From contig CALVEZ010000002.1 of NCBI GenBank assembly GCA_944326695.1, positions 62,001 to 126,000 of the forward strand: a stretch of 64,000 nucleotides of DNA, written 5' to 3'. Shown piece by piece: positions 1 to 8,814 of this stretch (within the stretch, counting starts at the first letter, position 1; every line of letters starts with the position of its first letter). The notes under the pieces were generated by a model. The model ran no database searches and was not told where the DNA came from. It saw only the letters and a list, made by a program, of their open reading frames with translations. The translations under genes were made by a program, and so were the position numbers. This DNA comes from Candidatus Bilophila faecipullorum. Lineage in GTDB: Bacteria; Desulfobacterota; Desulfovibrionia; Desulfovibrionales; Desulfovibrionaceae.

Positions 1-78
1 ACGATGGTCGATACCGGCTGCCGCCCCTGCCACATGAGCCCGCAGGCGCGGGAAGCCGCCGCCAAAAACGGCAAGTAA
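1..78 (+). CDS. C-terminal end of a c-type cytochrome (partial)
   Basis: The window opens inside a gene whose last 25 residues include CRPCH, a CxxCH covalent heme-binding motif, followed by a short charged tail and a TAA stop. A heme motif this close to the C-terminus is usual in multiheme cytochromes c of the tetraheme/NapC-NrfH or cytochrome c3 kinds, which carry electrons in the periplasm. The protein start and the other heme sites lie outside the window, so the family cannot be fixed. A strong terminator hairpin follows at once. Confidence 0.7.
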   Translation, partial: TMVDTGCRPCHMSPQAREAAAKNGK

Positions 79-109
79 GGCTTTGAAACGCGGCCTTAAA
101 GGGCCCGAC

Positions 110-147
110 GACGCCCCGCCGGAACGTTTCCTGCGGGGCGTCCTTTT
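110..147 (+). terminator. Rho-independent terminator of the cytochrome gene
   Basis: A perfect 10-bp stem, GACGCCCCGC (110-119) with GCGGGGCGTC (133-142), is followed by CTTTTAT. It sits 30 bp after the cytochrome stop codon. Confidence 0.85.
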
Positions 148-636
148 ATGCGGGACGGCGTCCTTCCGTGTCCCGGCCCCCGGCCTTCGTCCCGGCGCGG
201 GAGGCGTATTCCGGCCCGGATCGCGTCCCCCGTGTCCTTCCTGCTATTCGCCGTTCTCGATCCGCCCCTCCATCGTGCCCGCCGCGCCGGGACATATCGT
301 CAAGCGATCATTCTATAAGCCATATTGAGTAAATATTTTGTCCTGTTACGATATGGATCGGGATACATCATACCTTTGGTTCATTTCGCTCCAATACTCT
401 GAAACAACCGGAAAAGGAACGCCTTAACAAGAGGAAAGGAGCTCCTTGTCGATACGGCCCAGAAATGCCTCTGCGGGAAGGCGCATTTTTCCCTTATGCC
501 GTCCCGCCTGTCACGCATCCCGGAAGCGCCGCCCTCTTTCCGGCGTCAGGCGTCGCCGCAGGCCGTGGCACCTTTCCCCGGCTGGCCTCTCTCCGCAACG
601 TCCTTAACGTCCTTTCCTTGCAGCGGGCAGGGCGTG
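148..636. other. Gene-free region between the cytochrome and the lactate permease
   Basis: About 490 bp without a convincing gene. Open frames here have no ribosome binding site and no recognisable protein features. An AT-richer patch at 300-400 could hold a promoter, but no clear -35/-10 pair stands out. Confidence 0.5.
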
Positions 637-670
637 AAAAAAGGAGCCTTCCCGAAGAAAGGCTCCTTTT
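637..670 (-). terminator. Rho-independent terminator of the lactate permease gene
   Basis: On the minus strand, AAAAGGAGCC and GGCTCCTTTTTT form a stem around a 12-nt loop and end in a T run. It lies about 40 bp past the permease stop codon. Confidence 0.85.
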
Positions 671-708
671 GGTTCATGGACGGCCTTCGGCAGAAGGCGT
701 CCGATGCT

Positions 709-2343
709 TTACGGCAGCATGAAGCTCAGCGGTCCGGCCTGCAGGTAGGTGAGCACGCAGAGCACCAGAGTCATGGCGATGCTGTGGCCGATGGTGAAGC
801 GGAAGAGGTTGCCTTCCTGCCCGACCATGTTGGTGGCGGCGGTGGCGACCGACAGGGACTGGGGCGAAATCATCTTCGCGGTCACGCCGCCCGAGGCGTT
901 GGAGGCCACCGCGAGTTCCGGGGACATGCCCACGGCCGCCGCCGTATCCTTCTGCATCCCGCCGAAGAGGGCGCAGGAGGAGGTGTCCGAGCCGGTGAGG
1001 AAGACGCCGAGCCAGCCGAGCAGGGGCGAGAAGAAGGGGAAGAGGCCGCCCGTGTGCGTGAAGGCGAGGCCCAGCGTGGAGCTCATGCCCGAGTAATTCA
1101 TGAGGTAGGCGAGGCCGAGGATCATGGCGATGGTCAGGATGGGGAAGGTCAACTGGCGCAGCGTGCGCATGAAGCAGGCCACGGCCTTGCCGAAACCGTA
1201 GCCGGGCATCATGGGCACGGACACGAGGCCGGAAAGCAGAATGGCCGTGCCGCCCGCCGAGAGCCAGTTGAAGGCGAAGGTCGCGCCGTACATGGTATCC
1301 TGCGCGACGATGGGCGCGGTCTTCATGACTTCACCGTGCAGCCCGGGCCAGCCGAAGCTGAGGTTCGCGCCCGGAACGGCGTTCAGGATGCCCTTGAACT
1401 GCGGCAGGCCCCAGAAGAAGACGAAGATCGCCAGCACGATGTAGGGGCCCCACGCCCGCAGCACCACGGCGGCGGGGTAGCCGGAACCGCTGAGGTTGGA
1501 TTCGGGCTCGCCCTCGAAACGGAAGGTGCGCGAAGGCTTCCAGACCTTGAGCAGCAGCACGAGGCCCACGATGGTGGCGATGGCCGAGCCGATGTCCGGG
1601 AGCGTCGGGCCGTGGTAGTTGGCGAGCAGGAACTGCGCCCCGGCGAAGCAGACGCCGCCCACGATGATGGCGGGCAACACTTCCATGCTGCGCTTGAAGC
1701 CGCACATGGTCACACAGACCCACAGGGGCACGATGAGGGCGAGAATGGGAAGCTGGCGGCCCGCAATGGCGCTGACCGTCATCTGATCGAGGCCGGACAC
1801 CGAGGCCGCCACAATGAGCGGCACGCCGATGGCTCCGAAGGCCACGGGCGCGGTGTTGGCGATGAGCGCGATGCCCGCGCCCCAGAGCGGCGTGAAGCCG
1901 AGGCCCACGAGCATGGCCGCCGCGATGGCGACCGGGGTGCCGAAGCCCGCCGTGCCTTCGATGAAGCAACTGAAGGCATAGGCGATGAACAGGGCCTGAA
2001 GGCGGCGGTCGTCGGTGAGGCGGGCGAGCGAGTCCTTGATGATTTCAAATTCGCCCGATTCCACAGTCATGTTGTAGACCCACACCGCCGTGATCACGAT
2101 CCAGACGATGGGGAAAAGCCCGAAGGCCGCGCCGTTCAGCGTAGAACTGACAGCCAGCGACAGCGGCATCCCCCACACGGCCACGGCCACGATCAGCGCG
2201 CCGATGAGCCCGGCTACGGCGGCGATATGGCCTTTCGCCTTCCGCACGGCGAGCATGTAGAAAAGGATGATCAGCGGAATGGCCGCAAGGCAGGCCGAGA
2301 TAACCACGCCGCCCACCGGCGCGTATTGCTGAACCCAAGGCAT
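709..2343 (-). CDS. lldP: L-lactate permease (LctP/LldP family)
   Basis: A 544-residue polytopic inner-membrane protein that imports lactate (and probably glycolate) by proton symport. It is almost entirely hydrophobic helices and carries the family block SCFIEGTAGFGTPVAIAAAM near residues 130-150, plus GSDTSS and NASGG motifs in the C-terminal half. The length matches the family (about 530-560). The start is set by a GAGGGGGG ribosome site just upstream. It is transcribed alone and has its own terminator. Lactate is the classical electron donor of sulfate and sulfite reducers, so this is probably the entry point for a main growth substrate. A near-perfect palindrome about 170 bp upstream may be its operator. 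Confidence 0.93.
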   Translation of the reverse strand: MPWVQQYAPVGGVVISACLAAIPLIILFYMLAVRKAKGHIAAVAGLIGALIVAVAVWGMPLSLAVSSTLNGAAFGLFPIVWIVITAVWVYNMTVESGEFEIIKDSLARLTDDRRLQALFIAYAFSCFIEGTAGFGTPVAIAAAMLVGLGFTPLWGAGIALIANTAPVAFGAIGVPLIVAASVSGLDQMTVSAIAGRQLPILALIVPLWVCVTMCGFKRSMEVLPAIIVGGVCFAGAQFLLANYHGPTLPDIGSAIATIVGLVLLLKVWKPSRTFRFEGEPESNLSGSGYPAAVVLRAWGPYIVLAIFVFFWGLPQFKGILNAVPGANLSFGWPGLHGEVMKTAPIVAQDTMYGATFAFNWLSAGGTAILLSGLVSVPMMPGYGFGKAVACFMRTLRQLTFPILTIAMILGLAYLMNYSGMSSTLGLAFTHTGGLFPFFSPLLGWLGVFLTGSDTSSCALFGGMQKDTAAAVGMSPELAVASNASGGVTAKMISPQSLSVATAATNMVGQEGNLFRFTIGHSIAMTLVLCVLTYLQAGPLSFMLP

Positions 2344-2511
2344 AGGAACCCCCCTCGTTGATGCTTGGCGGGGCGGCGGCCCCGCATGAAAGGCCCCCGC
2401 GTGGGCATTTCCGTGAAATGCCCGCTTGTTGCGGGGTATCCCAAAGAATAGACATTTCTTGTCCTTTACGATGAGAGGGCCGGGCGCGAGAAATGAAACT
2501 TTTCCATCAAC

Positions 2512-2532
2512 TCTATTCCAAAATGGAATAGA
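2512..2532. promoter_or_regulatory. Inverted repeat upstream of the lactate permease, candidate operator
   Basis: TCTATTCCA-AAA-TGGAATAGA is a perfect 9-bp inverted repeat in an AT-rich patch 169 bp upstream of the permease start. A half-matching copy (TATTCCAAAATGATA) occurs near 6709. A dimeric regulator site is the simplest reading. The regulator is unknown. Confidence 0.45.
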
Positions 2533-2908
2533 CTATTTGTTTTACACGGTTAGACTCAAGTATGGGGCGAAAAATGTCCCTCTCCCCCTTTACCCCCGCC
2601 TGGAAAGGAGGCACAACTTCCGGGCGGGCTTGCCCCGCTTGCGAACCTCCGCTTCCCTGAAGGCGCTGCCCTGGAGCCCTCCATCCCCTGCCGGACGGGG
2701 CCGGGAAAGGCCAATCCACGGGCCATGTTCCCGTCGGGGCCTCGCTTGCCTTCTTGCCCTTTCCCCTTGTAGTAAAGGTTTTTGCGGGCTGGAGGCTTCA
2801 AGGATTCGCCACGATTTTTCGAGGCGGATTCCGTCCGGCGGACAGGTGGAAACGGACAGGCAAGGCAGCGCGGTTTCCTGAAGGAGGCCGGGCGATGAAG
2901 CAACGCAG

Positions 2909-3421
2909 ATGAGGATGGGGATCGTGACGGACAACAGGTCGACGGGGTGGAAGGTACCTTTATTGTTTTGCGGCGTGATCCTTTCCGTGGTCTGCCTCGT
3001 GGGGCTGCTGCGCGGCAAGCCTGAACCACCCGCCGTACCCGGGCCGCTTCTCAATCAGGCGCGGGCGATCACCATCAATCTGGACGCCGATGCCGAAGGC
3101 AGGGAATGGAAGGCGCGCATCGCCTCCGCCGCCAGCGGCTTTGCAACGGCGGCGGACAAGGACGGACGCCTGAAGAATCTTATCGAAACATCCATTGAAT
3201 CCGGGCGATTCGATGCGGCCTGTACCGCCGCCGTGCTGGTGCGCGACGACACCCTGCGGGATGCCCTGCTTGCCCGTATCCTTGATGCGGCCTGCGCCCA
3301 ATGCGCCACGCTTCCGTGGGGCGTGCTGGCCGCGCACGGCATGGGCGACGCGGAAACGAAGGCGTCCGCTCACAGCGCCCTCACTCGTCAGTGGGAACGC
3401 TGTCATGAAAAAAACGAATAG
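2909..3421 (+). CDS. Hypothetical protein with one N-terminal membrane helix
   Basis: A 170-residue protein of no family I recognise. Residues about 14-36 form a single hydrophobic helix after a short basic segment, so the rest (mostly alpha-helical, alanine-rich, with three cysteines around residues 135-145) probably lies in the periplasm. Codon use fits the neighbours. The best ribosome site, AAGGAGG at 2881-2887, is placed for an ATG at 2895, but that frame encodes only five residues and stops at 2912, overlapping the start used here. Translation may therefore be coupled to this mini-ORF, or the true start may differ. Confidence 0.55.
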   Translation: MRMGIVTDNRSTGWKVPLLFCGVILSVVCLVGLLRGKPEPPAVPGPLLNQARAITINLDADAEGREWKARIASAASGFATAADKDGRLKNLIETSIESGRFDAACTAAVLVRDDTLRDALLARILDAACAQCATLPWGVLAAHGMGDAETKASAHSALTRQWERCHEKNE

Positions 3422-3523
3422 GGCGGCGGCCAAGAGGCAATCTCAAGAGACGGGCGCGTGTTTGGTGCGTGCGGACGGCGGGGCCTGTTTGCGTTGCGGC
3501 GCAGTGCGGCAGGGCCGGGCATG

Positions 3524-3546
3524 AAAAAAGGGCGGCAGGGCCGCCC
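3524..3546 (-). terminator. Terminator-like hairpin read on the minus strand
   Basis: GGGCGGC and GCCGCCC form a 7-bp stem with a 3-nt loop. On the minus strand it is followed by TTTTTTCAT. No convincing minus-strand gene lies upstream (3550-3818), so it either blocks antisense transcription or survives from a lost gene. The 3422-3818 interval is otherwise without recognisable genes. Confidence 0.5.
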
Positions 3547-3818
3547 GGGGTAAAGGAATCCCTTGGAAAGGGAGCCCGATGTGCTTTGATCCGGCTACAA
3601 CCCTTGGGGCTTCGCCGGATTTGTCTCGGTGCCGGACACGGAACCATGCGCTGTGCGGGTGGAGCCGTCGGGACGGCCCCGGTCCCGTCAGGGCCCGGGC
3701 ATACGCGGTGACGCGCCACGGAAATGGCGAGGCATACGCGGCCTTCAAAAGGCATAGGGCAAAAAAGCGCCCTTGGGAAATGAAAAAGCCGCATTGATGC
3801 CATGCGCGGGAAGAATAG

Positions 3819-4724
3819 ATGCTGAATATCCGTACCTTACAGATACTGGTGGAAGTGGCCAGGCAGGGGGGCTTTTCGCGCGCGGCCCAGACGGTCCACG
3901 CCGTGCAGCCCACGGTGAGCAAGGCCGTGCAAGCCGTGGAGGACCGGCTCGGGGTGCGCGTCTTCGAGCGGGCCAACAACGGCGTCCGCCTGACTGTGGA
4001 GGGCGAAATCGTCTACAGGCACGCCCTCAATATTCTTCAGGAATTCGAGGCTCTTGAGAACGATGTGGCCGCCCTGCACAATCTGGAAAAGGGCGTGCTG
4101 CGCATCGGCTTTCCCCCGGTGGCGAGCGGCATCCTCTTTGCCGATCTGCTGTCCAAGTATCGCCAGCTTTACCCGGGCATCAACATCGAATTGCAGGAAC
4201 AGGGCTGCGCGTCGCTGGAGCCGATGGTCCTTTCCGGCGATCTCGATCTGGCCGTGACCCTGCTTCCGGTGCCGTCCTCCTTCGCGTGGCTGCAAATCCG
4301 CGACGAGCCGCTCATGGTCATCATGCCGCCGGATCATCCCCTCGGGGATCGGCCCCGTCTCAAGATGGACGAGCTTGCGGACAGCGCCTTCATCGGCTTT
4401 GAGCAGGGCTTCCTCCTCAACGACCGCATTGAGGCCGTTTGCCGCCAACGGGGGCTGAAGCTCAACGAATGCCTGCGCAGCGGCCAGCTCGACTTCATCA
4501 TGACCCTCGTCTCCACAGGCATCGGCGTGGCCATCCTGCCCCGGCTGGAACTGGAGCGCCGCGAGCTTCCCAATATCCGCATCGCCCTTCTTGATGAGAA
4601 AGAACTCCGCTGGCGCGCCGCCTTCGTCTGGAGGCGCGGGGCCGTGCTTTCCTCCGCGGCGCAGGCTTGGCTGCGCCTGCTCCCCGGCGGGGAAGGGGCG
4701 CTCGCCGCCGAACTTGAGGCGTGA
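3819..4724 (+). CDS. LysR-family transcriptional regulator
   Basis: A 301-residue LysR-type regulator. Residues 1-60 form the winged helix-turn-helix (GGFSRAAQTVHAVQPTVSKA, then a RLGVRVFER wing), joined by a linker helix to a periplasmic-binding-protein-like effector domain from about residue 90 to 295. Family length is typical (about 300). The target is not shown: the gene is flanked by a hypothetical protein and by the convergent sodC, with no divergent partner that would suggest its regulon. It ends 132 bp before the convergent sodC stop, and a shared terminator lies between them. Confidence 0.88.
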   Translation: MLNIRTLQILVEVARQGGFSRAAQTVHAVQPTVSKAVQAVEDRLGVRVFERANNGVRLTVEGEIVYRHALNILQEFEALENDVAALHNLEKGVLRIGFPPVASGILFADLLSKYRQLYPGINIELQEQGCASLEPMVLSGDLDLAVTLLPVPSSFAWLQIRDEPLMVIMPPDHPLGDRPRLKMDELADSAFIGFEQGFLLNDRIEAVCRQRGLKLNECLRSGQLDFIMTLVSTGIGVAILPRLELERRELPNIRIALLDEKELRWRAAFVWRRGAVLSSAAQAWLRLLPGGEGALAAELEA

Positions 4725-4794
4725 TGGCGGCCCGGAAAAACTTCAAGGACTGCTTTAAGAAAATCCGCAAGCTCCCGAGAGCGTCTTCCGCAAA

Positions 4795-4828
4795 AAGGAA
4801 GGCGCCTCCCTGCTGTGTGGAGGCGCCT
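4795..4828 (-). terminator. Terminator between LysR gene and sodC
   Basis: GGCGCCTCC (4801-4809) pairs with GGAGGCGCC (4819-4827). On the minus strand the stem runs into TTCCTTTTTG, so it mainly ends sodC transcription. Confidence 0.8.
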
Positions 4829-4856
4829 TGTCCGGAGTTCGGACGAACCTTTCGCG

Positions 4857-5396
4857 TTAACGGATGACGCCGCAGGCGATGCGCCCGTCGCCTCCGCCCA
4901 TGGGCGGATTGTCGCTGTAATTGTCGCCGCCGGAATGGATCATCACGGAATGGCCCTTGAGGTCGGCGGTGGTCAGACGAGGCGCATGGAGCTTTGCCTT
5001 GGCCGCGCCTTCGGCGTCGGCGCGGATGCGGGGCAGATCGCCCTTGTGCCCCTTGCCTTCGGGTCCGGCGTGCGTCTTCGTCCCGGCGGGATCAAGATGG
5101 CCGCCCGCCGCCATGCCCGCCATCATCTTGCCGTTGCTTTCGGCTGGCTCGCAGGACGCGTTCTCATGAATGTGCATCCCGTGCTCGCCTTCCGGTAGGC
5201 CCGTGAGTTCCACGAGGATGTCCACCCCGGCCTCATTGCCGTCGGCATCCACAAAGGTGATGGTGCCGATTTCCTCGCCCACCCCCTGATCGGTAATGGC
5301 GTTGACCGGCACCTTGAGCGTATCGGCATGGGCCATGCCGAACATCAGCAGATTGCCGCACAGCACGCCGCAAACAAGCGCATAACGATTTTTCAT
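4857..5396 (-). CDS. sodC: Periplasmic Cu/Zn superoxide dismutase
   Basis: A 179-residue bacterial Cu,Zn-SOD that dismutates superoxide in the periplasm. A signal peptide covers residues 1-24 (cleavage after AHA). Metal ligands are visible: HGMHIHEN (Cu His72, His74/77 region), GGHLDP and GHKGD (Zn His and Asp), and the last Cu histidine in HSVMIHSGGDNYSD. The structural disulfide is Cys82 with the cysteine of GRIACGVI, and the electrostatic-loop Arg lies in that same motif. GGAGG sits 6 nt upstream of ATG. In an anaerobe this enzyme suggests exposure to host or environmental superoxide. It is monocistronic. Confidence 0.95.
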   Translation of the reverse strand: MKNRYALVCGVLCGNLLMFGMAHADTLKVPVNAITDQGVGEEIGTITFVDADGNEAGVDILVELTGLPEGEHGMHIHENASCEPAESNGKMMAGMAAGGHLDPAGTKTHAGPEGKGHKGDLPRIRADAEGAAKAKLHAPRLTTADLKGHSVMIHSGGDNYSDNPPMGGGDGRIACGVIR

Positions 5397-5529
5397 AACT
5401 GGCCTCCATACAAGGATATGCCTACTCTGGTAGCCGTGGCCTTCCCTGATAGCAAGAATAAATTGTCCGCATGGGCCTTTCGTGCGGAAAAAATAAGCCT
5501 TCGGAAGGAGGAACCCGGCGAGCGGGACA

Positions 5530-5760
5530 GCAAGAACAAGATGAGAACCTGACCAAACGCTCTGGCCATCGGCCTGTTCTCGACAAGATCACTTTCGACA
5601 TCTATAAAGGGGAAATGCCGCGCATCGTGGGTCTTACGGACGACGGCAAGACGACCTCCTCAACAGCCTGCCGCGTTTCATTTCGCTGAGGGTTCCATCC
5701 CGGCCCCGGCGCTACGACGGCCCGGCGTTCGCGCGGATTCGCGATCACGTCACCAAGAGC
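5530..5760 (+). pseudogene. Relic of an ABC transporter ATPase (N-terminal part only)
   Basis: Translation from about 5543 gives ENLTKRSGHRPVLDKITFDI and then YKGEMPRIVGLTDDGKTT. This matches the opening of amino-acid-type ABC ATPases (RPVL.GI.F.I..GE...IVG.SG.GKTT). The Walker A loop is damaged (GLTDDGKTT instead of GPSGSGKTT). One base is missing after it: LLNSLPRFIS continues in the +1 frame, and AEGSI in yet another. No Q-loop, signature or Walker B region follows. It is a dead fragment just upstream of the SDR gene. Confidence 0.65.
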
Positions 5761-5789
5761 ATCAAATGGTGGCAAGCCACGGAGGTTTC

Positions 5790-6662
5790 ATGAACTCTTC
5801 CCTTTCGTCCCTGCAAGCGCGGCTCTTTTCGCTGGAAGGGCGTAGCGCCCTCGTCACCGGGGCCGGTTCCGGACTCGGCAAATACATGGCCCACGCGCTG
5901 CTGCACGCCGGGGCCCGCGTCGTCCTTGTGGGGCGCGCGGCGGATCGGCTGCGGGCCGCCGCCGAGGAGCTTTTTCTGACGCTCGAAACGGGTGGTCCTA
6001 TCGGGCACGATTCCCCGCCCAGTGCGGAGAGCCGACTTACGGCTGAGCAGGGGAGGGCGCTTCGGGACCGTCTGGCCTGCCTGCCGTGGGACGTGAGCGA
6101 TCTGCAAAGCCTGCCGGACCTTGCCGCCCGCGCCGCCGAACCCTTCGGCGCGCCGGACATCCTCATCAACGCCGCCGGACTGAACCCGCGTCTGCCCTGG
6201 GACGAAATCTCGCCGGAAAAATGGGAATACACACTGCGCCTTAACCTTTCCGCGCCTTTCTTTCTCGCCCGGGCGCTCGTTCCGGCCATGACGGTTAAGG
6301 GGTGGGGACGAATCATCAACATCGCCTCCCTGCAAAGCTCGCGGGCTTTCCCCAACGGCGCACCTTATGGGGCCTCCAAGGGCGGCATAGCGCAAGTGAC
6401 CCGGGCCATGGCCGAGGCGTGGTCCCGCCCCGGAACGGGGATCACTGCCAACGCCATCGCGCCGGGCTTTTTCAAGACCCGGCTCACGGCCCCGCTTTTC
6501 GAGAAGCCGGAAACCATCAAGGCCCTCGCCCGCCAGACCACCATGGGCCGCGTGGGTACCGCCGAGGATATTCAGGGCCTGACCATGTTCCTCGCCTCTC
6601 CCGCTTCGGACTACATTACGGGACAGGTCATCCATATCGACGGCGGCTGGACGGCCATCTAG
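5790..6662 (+). CDS. Short-chain dehydrogenase/reductase (SDR)
   Basis: A 290-residue classical SDR, an NAD(P)-dependent oxidoreductase of a hydroxyl/keto group. TGAGSGLG near residues 24-31 binds the cofactor, INAAG is the NNAG-type motif, Ser in IINIASLQSS and YGASKGG (Tyr193, Lys197) form the active site, and IDGGW closes the fold. It resembles gluconate 5-dehydrogenase or 3-oxoacyl-ACP reductase-like enzymes, but the substrate cannot be read. An insertion at about residues 70-110 between beta-3 and the DVSD region makes it longer than the usual 250. The start at 5790 is preferred for GGAGG at 5781. An upstream in-frame ATG (5766) lacks a site. Confidence 0.85.
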   Translation: MNSSLSSLQARLFSLEGRSALVTGAGSGLGKYMAHALLHAGARVVLVGRAADRLRAAAEELFLTLETGGPIGHDSPPSAESRLTAEQGRALRDRLACLPWDVSDLQSLPDLAARAAEPFGAPDILINAAGLNPRLPWDEISPEKWEYTLRLNLSAPFFLARALVPAMTVKGWGRIINIASLQSSRAFPNGAPYGASKGGIAQVTRAMAEAWSRPGTGITANAIAPGFFKTRLTAPLFEKPETIKALARQTTMGRVGTAEDIQGLTMFLASPASDYITGQVIHIDGGWTAI

Positions 6663-7145
6663 GGGAAAATCCCTTAAAAGATAATCAAAAAATCAATGTA
6701 TTCCAAAATGATACGACACTGAGAGATGGAAGGCCGACGCGCCCTCAGCATAGTTTGCCCCACGCCGCCACAGGGAAAAGGCGGCTTTGCGGCAGATGAT
6801 CGCCTAAAGACCAGACTTGAGCACCGCACCGGGCAAGGCCACCTCACGGCTTGGCCTTGCCCCGCCATCCCCGCGCGGCCCCCGCTTCTCCCGGGAGCGG
6901 GCGTTGCGCCGTTTCTTGGTTCCGGGCGAAAGCCTTTTCCACATAAGTCCGTGGGTCATCCGAGGGGACGATTTTTCTCTTCATGTTGATCTCGTTTTTC
7001 CGCGTTTTCGGTCGCGAGATTGTTCCTCGCAAAATCCATTGTAGGGCCAGAAAAAAAGTTTTCTGGATTCATACATCGTAAATTGGCAAAATGCGCGTAG
7101 AAAGGATTTACAGGCCAAAAATGATGGACGGCAGAAATGAGGTTT

Positions 7146-7183
7146 TCTCTATTTCACATAATTAAGGTTATGTGAAATAGAGA
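7146..7183. repeat. Perfect 16-bp inverted repeat
   Basis: TCTCTATTTCACATAA (7146-7161) and its exact complement TTATGTGAAATAGAGA (7168-7183) flank a 6-nt loop. The element is AT-rich within GC-rich DNA, has no T tract, and lies more than 500 bp from any gene. It could be a regulator site, a mobile-element end or a structured RNA. Confidence 0.7.
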
Positions 7184-7335
7184 TTGCGGAATGGCTCCCT
7201 CAGGCGCGGTGTACGGGGTGCCTCCAGGTTGCGCTGGAAAAAGCGTCTTGCAAGAAGGAACTCTGCCGGATGGCGGCCCGTCCTTGAGGCGGCGTCCTGC
7301 CTGCTCGGAATCCGAAAAAATACTTCAAACGGGGA

Positions 7336-7359
7336 AAAGGGCCGTTACGCGGCCTTTTT
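7336..7359. terminator. Terminator-like hairpin
   Basis: GGCCG-TTACG-CGGCC with A-rich upstream and TTTTT downstream sequence could act on both strands. It lies inside the gene-free region, about 680 bp after the SDR gene. Confidence 0.5.
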
Positions 7360-7731
7360 CTTTGTTTGGAAAGCTGTTTTTTTGAATAGCCGGATTGTCA
7401 ATACAAGAAGGACTTGCTAGGCAAACGGGAAGTGCGCCCGCTTTCCGCGCTCTCATCGTAAGCTTTCGGTTTTCCCCTCGTACCAAAGAAAAGACTCAGG
7501 AAAAGGCTGACGAGGCGGACGCGGAAGAGCCCGCACCTTCCGTTTGGCATAGGCATCCATTGGAGCCAGAGGGCCGTCAGCGGACATAAGCCGACCGCTC
7601 ATTTCTGAATGGTGACAAATGGTTGAGATGAAGGCGGGCCACGGAGCCGGCCATAGCTGCTAACCGTCCGTCAAGCTGAACTCCGCCCGTATGTATGGCC
7701 GCTGGCCTCATCCCTGTGATACGAGGAAAAC

Positions 7732-8568
7732 ATGCTGCAAAAACCGAACAGGCGTCACTGCCCCAGCGGTCCCGTGACCGTGGAGCAACTGGAGGAAACC
7801 CTCCCTTCCGCCGCCGCTGCGGTGCATGAAATCATCCGCCGCGAAGGAGAAAAGGAAATGCGGCGGGACGGCCTCGCGCTTTTGTGGTCAGCCTTCGCAG
7901 CGGGCCTGACACTAAGCACGTCCTTCATTGCCAAAGGCCTCTTGCAGGCTGCTCTTCCCGCCGGGGCCGCCTTTTCCCTCGTGATCGCCATGGGGTATTC
8001 CATCGGCTTTATTCTGGTCGTCACGGCTCGGCAGCAGCTCTTCACGGAAAACACCATCACGCCCATCCTGCCGCTCATGACCAAGCCTTCTCTTTCCAGA
8101 CTGCGCCTTGTCCTCAGGCTGTGGGGAATCGTGCTCGCCGGCAATCTGGCGGGAGGGGCGCTGGCCGCCTTCATTTTCGTCCGGCTGCCGGTCTTTTCCC
8201 CCGAAGTCCTCACCCAGTTTTCCGCCATAGGCCGCCACATGATGCGTAATACCCCGTGGGAGATGTTCACCAAGGGCATCCTCTCCGGCTGGCTCATCGC
8301 AACGATGGTCTGGGTGCTGGCCGGGATCAATTATGCCAAAATCCTTATGATCTTCCTCATCACCTATCTCATTTCAGCGGGCGGCTTCACCCACACCATT
8401 GTGGGTTCCGTGGAAGCGTTTTTCCTCCTGTTCAAGGGAGAAAGCGACGTCGCCTCCGCTGTCTTCCGTTTCGGCATTCCCACGCTGCTCGGCAACATTG
8501 TAGGCGGAACCTGCATTTTTGCCCTCATCAGCCATGCCCAGATACGCAGCGACATGGCGGACAGCTAA
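7732..8568 (+). CDS. Formate/nitrite transporter (FNT) family membrane protein, YfdC-like
   Basis: A 278-residue protein with a cytoplasmic N-terminal helix (about 1-45) and six membrane helices in the FNT fold, which forms pentameric channels for small monovalent anions. Landmarks are the AAGLTLSTSFIAKG segment, the GNLAGG half-helix break near residue 140, the TKGILSGWLIATMVW region, and GGFTHTIVGSVEAFF with GNIVGGT toward the C-terminus. The layout is closer to the YfdC branch than to FocA or NirC, so the transported anion is uncertain. ATACGAGGAAAAC upstream supplies the ribosome site. It appears monocistronic. Confidence 0.85.
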   Translation: MLQKPNRRHCPSGPVTVEQLEETLPSAAAAVHEIIRREGEKEMRRDGLALLWSAFAAGLTLSTSFIAKGLLQAALPAGAAFSLVIAMGYSIGFILVVTARQQLFTENTITPILPLMTKPSLSRLRLVLRLWGIVLAGNLAGGALAAFIFVRLPVFSPEVLTQFSAIGRHMMRNTPWEMFTKGILSGWLIATMVWVLAGINYAKILMIFLITYLISAGGFTHTIVGSVEAFFLLFKGESDVASAVFRFGIPTLLGNIVGGTCIFALISHAQIRSDMADS

Positions 8569-8778
8569 CGGAAAAAGTTTGTCCTCCACGAGGCTGTCTC
8601 AGCCCCTCCCTGTCTGCACGGCTCCATGGCGGTGTCCTTTCACCTTTTCTCGGCAAGGCATCGTGTCGAAGACGGCGCTTCACAGGACGGCAGGGCGCGC
8701 AAAAACACCGCCGGAGTCACAGAGGCGGCGGCAAGCCCGGAGACGGTCCGACGGCATCGCACGCCCGGCATACGGAAA

Positions 8779-8804
8779 GGCCCCCGCCCCACCAGGCGGA
8801 GGCC
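8779..8804 (-). terminator. Hairpin after the DUF4125 gene
   Basis: GGCCCCCGCC (8779-8788) and GGCGGAGGCC (8795-8804) form a strong 10-bp stem with one mismatch just past the minus-strand stop. The following T run is weak (TTTCC). Confidence 0.55.
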
Positions 8805-8814
8805 CGAAAAAAGC

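Larger units (their letters stand above)
6663..7731. other. Gene-free region with AT-rich patches and two inverted repeats
   Basis: About 1.07 kb without a supported gene. It contains a TATTCCAAAATGATA sequence near 6709, a large perfect palindrome at 7146-7183 and a terminator-like hairpin at 7339-7359. The short open frame around 7191-7385 has no ribosome site and atypical composition. Confidence 0.5.

Noticed and set aside
496-2361. 621-residue plus-strand open frame opposite the lactate permease
   Set aside because: It is His/Gly/Glu-rich antisense of a clear membrane transporter gene, without a ribosome site or recognisable domain.
3381-3979. Minus-strand frames ending at the hairpin at 3524-3546
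   Set aside because: The hairpin looks like a minus-strand terminator, but no frame upstream has a ribosome site, family match or normal composition.
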